A stretch of 25,363 nt of DNA from Nanosynbacter sp. Lineage in GTDB: Bacteria; Patescibacteriota; Saccharimonadia; Saccharimonadales; Saccharimonadaceae. The notes under the pieces are model-generated. The model searched no databases, had not been told where the DNA came from, and saw nothing but the letters and a program-made list of their open reading frames with translations. Where the stretch lies: NCBI GenBank assembly GCA_029975625.1, contig JARKOR010000214.1:1-25363 (forward strand). The letters are read 5' to 3'. Position 1 is the first letter of the stretch, and the number at the start of each line of letters is the position of its first letter. Positions 22,101 through 25,363 of the stretch are shown one piece after another. Made by a program: the position numbers and the translations under genes.

Positions 22101-24575
22101 AGACTGCAACATCGCGTGAGTAAGCGCAGCGGTGTTGTCGCGTTCCAGAGTGAAGGTACTGTCTTTCAGTTGGGCAACACCGGCGAATTCAGTCCCTGTT
22201 GCATGGGTAAAGCCAAACATCTTGTCGGAGGATGACAGCTGCACTCGCATCAAGCCATCGCCTTTGAGCGCATTGGTCAGCGTGTAATCTCCTGCACTGT
22301 TCGTTGATGCGAGAATGTCGAGCGTACCGGGGTTTGCAATGGTTACTTCACTCGACCCCATGCCCGTTACCCCATCTGCCGTATGAGACGCAATGGTCAG
22401 GAGGCCGTCATTGACCAGCGTTTTACCGCTATAAGTATTCCCTGCATTGAACACCGTATGGCCTGCATCATGGATCACTTTTCCGTCTTTATCGTCACCT
22501 GTAATCAGCATATCGACCTGGTAGCCGGCATCACTGTTATTGGTATGATTAAAGACAAAAACGCCTTCGCCAAGACCAAACTCCACTTTCGTCGCATTGG
22601 TGATAAATCCGGCATCTGCCGCCGCCTCACCGTGAGCAGCACCAATGTTTAGCGTTCCTACAGCAGGCTCAAAAACACCTAAGTAAACTTCTCCACCTTC
22701 GACATTCAGCGTACCGTTATTCGTCAGGGTTAACGTACCCGTACCAGATGTCCCTACGTACATATTGAATGTTTCAAGAAGAGAGTTCTGCCCATCCACC
22801 CTCACGTCGCCCTTACTTTTGTCATTGAGAGCTATCTGTGTATCACGCGCTTTAACTATACCTCCGGTGGTAATATTCAGTTCACCCGTGCCTAATACAC
22901 CGACCTGTAGCAATTGTGCGTTAGTAGATGATGTCTTTAAATTCCAGAGACTGTCCGTTGAAATATTAACTATCCCCTTACCGGAGGCATTTCCTCCGAT
23001 AAATCCATAGCCCGTTGAATTAAGGGTGGCACCATTACTGACATTTACGATACCGCTACCAAAATTACCGACATTGATACCCACAGTATCGAACGATGAT
23101 GTCGCATCCATCAGGTTCAGTGTGCCGATACCGCTTGCTTTATCGCCCAAAAAAGTAATATTTTGCGATACGAACTTACCGCCATCGCTAATATTGAGGT
23201 TTCCGACGCCCGCAACACCAATGGTGGTATAGACATTCTTATTGACCTCCCACATCCCCCCCGTGGTGATGCTGACATTCCCGACGCCGGTTTCTCCATA
23301 ACCGAGTGAGCTTCCTCCGTTGCTGACAACAAGCCCCTCATTACTGATATCCATTTCGCCGTGGCCGTCATAACCAAGATTAGTTCCGAGATTAGTGATA
23401 ACGGAGTTCTTATCCTTAACAGTAATGTTGCCTGTGCCTGTTTCTTTCATCCCCGCAGTGATAATTCCCGAATCTACTTTGCCTTCACTCGAGACATTAA
23501 GTTCACCATCGCCAGCATCACCGATATAGATATAGCGGAAAGCTTCGCCCGTTCCGAGGAAATTCCAATGCCCTTTATCGGTCACGTTGACGACACCGTG
23601 GGAACCGTCCTGAACGCCCACCAATGAATATTCTTTGTTATTAATCAGTCCATTATTGGAAATATTGACAGTGCCATTGCCGAAATATCCATTATAGAGT
23701 CTGCGTACCGTGATGACAGAGTCTTGATCCTGCACATTCAGGGTTCCGAAACCGGTGGCATTGCCACCGATAATCGTGTTTTCAGCCGTAATCAGCCCAC
23801 CCTCGCGAATAGTCGCCTCCCCAGCTCCTTGATTACCAATTTGAAATTCAATTGAGGAATCATTATTTTTTATTAGCCACTCGCCACCCTTTTCAACGAT
23901 AACCTTACCATTACTGTTCGCTTGATATCCTAAAATGGCGACGATTGAACTCGTGACGTAACCCTTATCCGTAATATTTAATGAGCCCGTACCGTAACTC
24001 CCTATTTCGAATAATTCGGTCGTCAGAACAGAGTCCTCTCCCTCAACATTGACCGTCCCGACGCCTCCTGTCGAAGAACCTAATCTTAAATAGCCTCCAT
24101 CGACGTGACCCTTCTGTTTAATATTCAGCGTCCCCGTTCCGGATTGACCCACATTTAAAGGCCTTGCATTATTTCCGCTATCATACAATCGCCAGGTGCC
24201 ACCCAAAACATTAACGGTACCCTCCGAATCCTCATTAGCGCCAATGACGCTGGTAGTAATAGTGGTTAAGGAGGCATTACCGTCAGCCAAAATATTAAGA
24301 ACTCCAGTGCCATACCAGCCAACCAGGTAGGCATCATAAGCAACATCAGTATCAATATTGGTAATCTGACCATTATCAACTTCCAGACTCGCACCAGACG
24401 CTGAACCGCTTAGTGCCAGCAAAACACCCAGCGTCAATCTACTGAATTTCGTTGTCAGTCCAGAGGATTTACGCAAATTAACCGTTGATGTTTTACCTAC
24501 CCTGCGAGTTAATTCCGAGCAGGCCTGAAATACCTGTAGGGTGCAATTCCATATCACGCGATAGATTCTATTCAT
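19155..24575 (-). CDS. ydeK: Full-length AIDA-type autotransporter adhesin (YdeK/YdeU family)
   Basis: 1806 residues, a type Va autotransporter that would display its passenger on the cell surface. The N-terminus MNRIYRVIWNCTLQVFQACS is an extended signal peptide region (ESPR), followed by a hydrophobic core and cleavage near GSASGA (about 62). Roughly residues 65-650 hold about 20 irregular repeats built on GxGTLNI (YGTGVLNI, SGTGTLNI, GVGTVNV, GDGELNV), typical of a right-handed beta-helix. A second passenger part and a VDPEGPSVYRPEAGSYISNI linker lead to the C-terminal 12-strand beta-barrel, ending MLGVKYSW with the terminal aromatic residue used by the Bam machinery. In K-12 the homologue is split (ydeU/ydeK); here it is one frame. 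GGAG precedes the start by 7 nt. Confidence 0.93.
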   Translation of the reverse strand: MNRIYRVIWNCTLQVFQACSELTRRVGKTSTVNLRKSSGLTTKFSRLTLGVLLALSGSASGASLEVDNGQITNIDTDVAYDAYLVGWYGTGVLNILADGNASLTTITTSVIGANEDSEGTVNVLGGTWRLYDSGNNARPLNVGQSGTGTLNIKQKGHVDGGYLRLGSSTGGVGTVNVEGEDSVLTTELFEIGSYGTGSLNITDKGYVTSSIVAILGYQANSNGKVIVEKGGEWLIKNNDSSIEFQIGNQGAGEATIREGGLITAENTIIGGNATGFGTLNVQDQDSVITVRRLYNGYFGNGTVNISNNGLINNKEYSLVGVQDGSHGVVNVTDKGHWNFLGTGEAFRYIYIGDAGDGELNVSSEGKVDSGIITAGMKETGTGNITVKDKNSVITNLGTNLGYDGHGEMDISNEGLVVSNGGSSLGYGETGVGNVSITTGGMWEVNKNVYTTIGVAGVGNLNISDGGKFVSQNITFLGDKASGIGTLNLMDATSSFDTVGINVGNFGSGIVNVSNGATLNSTGYGFIGGNASGKGIVNISTDSLWNLKTSSTNAQLLQVGVLGTGELNITTGGIVKARDTQIALNDKSKGDVRVDGQNSLLETFNMYVGTSGTGTLTLTNNGTLNVEGGEVYLGVFEPAVGTLNIGAAHGEAAADAGFITNATKVEFGLGEGVFVFNHTNNSDAGYQVDMLITGDDKDGKVIHDAGHTVFNAGNTYSGKTLVNDGLLTIASHTADGVTGMGSSEVTIANPGTLDILASTNSAGDYTLTNALKGDGLMRVQLSSSDKMFGFTHATGTEFAGVAQLKDSTFTLERDNTAALTHAMLQSDSENTTSVKVGEQSIGGLAMNGGTLIFDTDIPAATLAEGYISVDTLVVGAGDYTWKGRNYQVNGTGDVLIDVPKPWNDPMANNPLTTLNLLEHDDSHVGVQLVKAQTVIGSGGSLTLRDLQGDEVEADKTLHIAQNGTVVAEGDYGFRLTTAPGDGLYVNYGLKALNIHGGQKLTLAEHGGAYGATADMSAKIGGEGDLAINTVRQVSLSNGQNDYQGATYVQMGTLRTDADGALGNTRELNISNAAIVDLNGSTQTVETFTGQMGSTVLFKEGALTVNKGGISQGELTGGGNLNVTGGTLAIEGLNARYNALTSISPNAEVSLDNTQGLGRGNIANDGLLTLKNVTGELRNSISGKGIVSATARTDVELDGDNSRFVGQFNIDTGSALSVNEQKNLGDASVINNGLLTISTERSWAMTHSISGSGDVTKLGTGILTLNNDSAAYQGTTDIVGGEIAFGSDSAINMASQHINIHNSGVMSGNVTTAGDMNVMPGGALRVAKTTIGGNLENGGTVQMNSEGGKPGNVLTVNGNYTGNNGLMTFNATLGGDNSPTDKMNVKGDTQGNTRVRVDNIGGVGAQTVNGIELIEVGGNSAGNFALTTGTVEAGAYVYTLAKGKGNDEKNWYLTSKWDGVTPADTPDPINNPPVVDPEGPSVYRPEAGSYISNIAAANSLFSHRLHDRLGEPQYTDSLHSQGSASSMWMRHVGGHERSRAGDGQLNTQANRYVLQLGGDLAQWSSNAQDRWHLGVMAGYANQHSNTQSNRVGYKSDGRISGYSAGLYATWYQNDANKTGAYVDSWALYNWFDNSVSSDNRSADDYDSRGVTASVEGGYTFEAGTFSGSEGTLNTWYVQPQAQITWMGVKDSDHTRKDGTRIETEGDGNVQTRLGVKTYLNSHHQRDDGKQREFQPYIEANWINNSKVYAVKMNGQTVGREGARNLGEVRTGVEAKVNNNLSLWGNVGVQLGDKGYSDTQGMLGVKYSW

Positions 24576-24628
24576 ATAAACGCTCCATATACAAAAAATA
24601 CAGCCACGAAAGAGATGAGTCGTCAGAC

Positions 24629-24657
24629 ATTAAAAATGAAACTTATTAAATTGTCAG
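24629..24657 (-). promoter_or_regulatory. Predicted sigma-70 promoter of the autotransporter gene
   Basis: On the minus strand CTGACA (24657-24652), a 17-bp spacer and TTTAAT (24634-24629), each one mismatch from consensus, about 50 bp before the start codon. The region 24576-25005 is AT-rich with no credible ORF, a typical target for H-NS silencing. Confidence 0.5.
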
Positions 24658-25006
24658 AGGTCTGTATTGAGTGTTGGTTGGAGGTGGAAAGGTGTCAATT
24701 TGGCTAATTTGCTAATACTTTCGAATTGATAGATTAAAAATTGCATAGTTCTTATTTTATTTAAAAATGAACCATGAGTTGTTGTTGCTTAATAAGAAAA
24801 CTGTTTCTTTCAATAAGAAAATTACCATCGTCATATTTAACAAAGAATAGCACTAATTGCTAAAAATCGAAGTTTATTAAACCCCTTTTGCATCCATTAG
24901 TGTCTTTAGGAATATTCGCTATAAAATAAGGGTTGTGCTTAATGCTTTAAGAAAAATAGCAATTTTCCCTTGAATATAGTACTGGTGATGGAGCGATGAA
25001 TCTGCA

Positions 25007-25029
25007 AGCTGGCATTTAACAAGCCAGCT
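25007..25029. other. Stem-loop in the ydeK upstream region
   Basis: AGCTGGC (25007-25013) and GCCAGCT (25023-25029) with a 9-nt loop. No T-run on either strand; a second barrier to lsr readthrough or a regulatory element. Confidence 0.35.
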
Positions 25030-25063
25030 CTAAAAGAAGGGAAATAAGAATAACTATACTCAA

Positions 25064-25097
25064 AAACTAACAGCCACGGTCATCATGATGTGGCTGT
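25064..25097 (-). terminator. Terminator after lsrK
   Basis: On the minus strand ACAGCCAC and GTGGCTGT (25090-25097 with 25070-25077) form a stem around a 12-nt loop, followed by TAGTTTTTG. It begins 9 bp after the lsrK stop codon. Confidence 0.75.
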
Positions 25098-25105
25098 CAA
25101 TGAAA

Positions 25106-25223
25106 CTATAACCCAGGCGCTTTCCATAACGACGTCGTCAGTCCATGATCAACCAGCCCCAGCTGATCCTGATAAACTGCCTGCCACTTATCGCGTGAAT
25201 CCTGATAAAGTTCATGCTTTTCC
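25106..25223 (-). pseudogene. lsrK: lsrK, 3' end only; gene interrupted by IS1
   Basis: The last 38 codons of autoinducer-2 kinase are readable: [18 protein letters not shown] through [13 protein letters not shown] and a TAG at 25108-25106. LsrK phosphorylates imported AI-2 so that it can bind and inactivate the LsrR repressor. The frame meets the IS1 end at 25223/25224, so about 490 N-terminal residues are cut from their natural C-terminus. Those residues lie beyond the window, and whether the shortened kinase works cannot be judged here. The K-12 neighbour order ydeK-lsrK is kept. Confidence 0.9.
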
Positions 25224-25363
25224 GGTGATGTTGCCAACTTACTGATTTAGTGTATGATGGTGTTTTTGAGGTGCTCCAGTGGCTTCTGTTTCTATCAGCT
25301 GTCCCTCCTGTTCAGCTACTGACGGGGTGGTGCGTAACGGCAAAAGCACTGCCGGACATCAGC
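25224..25363 (+). mobile_element. IS1, left end (runs off right edge)
   Basis: GGTGATGTTGCCAACTTACT starts at 25224, the IS1 left inverted repeat, followed by the known IS1 leader and the insA start. It is inserted into lsrK. The right end and the 9-bp target duplication (candidate left copy TGCTTTTCC, 25215-25223) are outside view. Confidence 0.95.
25279..25363 (+). CDS. insA: InsA of IS1, N-terminal fragment
   Basis: GTG at 25279 opens (M)[20 protein letters not shown] followed by KSTAGHQ, the N-terminal zinc-finger part of InsA. InsA binds the IS1 ends and represses; the InsAB' frameshift fusion is the transposase. Only 28 codons are in the window. Confidence 0.95.
   Translation, partial: MASVSISCPSCSATDGVVRNGKSTAGHQ

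Overview
The window is chromosomal DNA of Escherichia coli (or a very close relative) from the replication terminus around dif. The evidence is a perfect 28-bp dif site (5482-5509), hipBA with four hip operators, the end of lsrK, a YdeK-type autotransporter, and type 1-like fimbrial genes in the ydeQRST/F9 position. Protein and site identities come from remembered family sequences; no database was searched.

Layout, left to right. (1) 1-5310: a decayed type 1-like fimbrial operon on the minus strand: a FimA-like pilin, a FimC-like chaperone, a FimD-like usher with one in-frame TAA, and a FimF-like adaptor (ydeS) cut after codon 50 by an IS110-family element that runs off the left edge. An AraC-family regulator relic lies between the pilin and dif. 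(2) 5510-13820: a complete filamentous (Inovirus) prophage of 8311 bp in dif. Its gene order matches Ff phages (M13/f1): II(X)-V-VII-IX-VIII-III-VI-I(XI)-IV, all on the minus strand. Two accessory ORFs and large hairpins follow gene IV. A divergent plus-strand module carries a ribbon-helix-helix regulator and three accessory genes. The dif-type integration recalls CUS-1/YpfPhi, but that link is inference. (3) 13821-17267: a second unit of 3447 bp, bounded by dif-like half-sites and repeating 39 bp of dif flank. It encodes a secreted protein whose C-terminus resembles domain III of TolA, a small inner-membrane protein, a structured region with no convincing gene, and an HNH/homing-endonuclease-like protein. 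(4) 17268-25363: hipA and hipB with their operators, a full-length 1806-aa autotransporter with an ESPR-type signal, and the last 38 codons of lsrK cut by an IS1 that runs off the right edge.

How it fits together. Two elements appear to have entered the same Xer site in succession, the phage last, leaving an intact dif on the left. The prophage pIII keeps the four-cysteine N1 module that in Ff phages binds TolA domain III, while the neighbouring unit encodes an apparent secreted TolA-III-like domain. A decoy or receptor-mimic role in superinfection exclusion or colicin defence is the most interesting hypothesis here. It is inference from motif resemblance and needs a structural or profile search.
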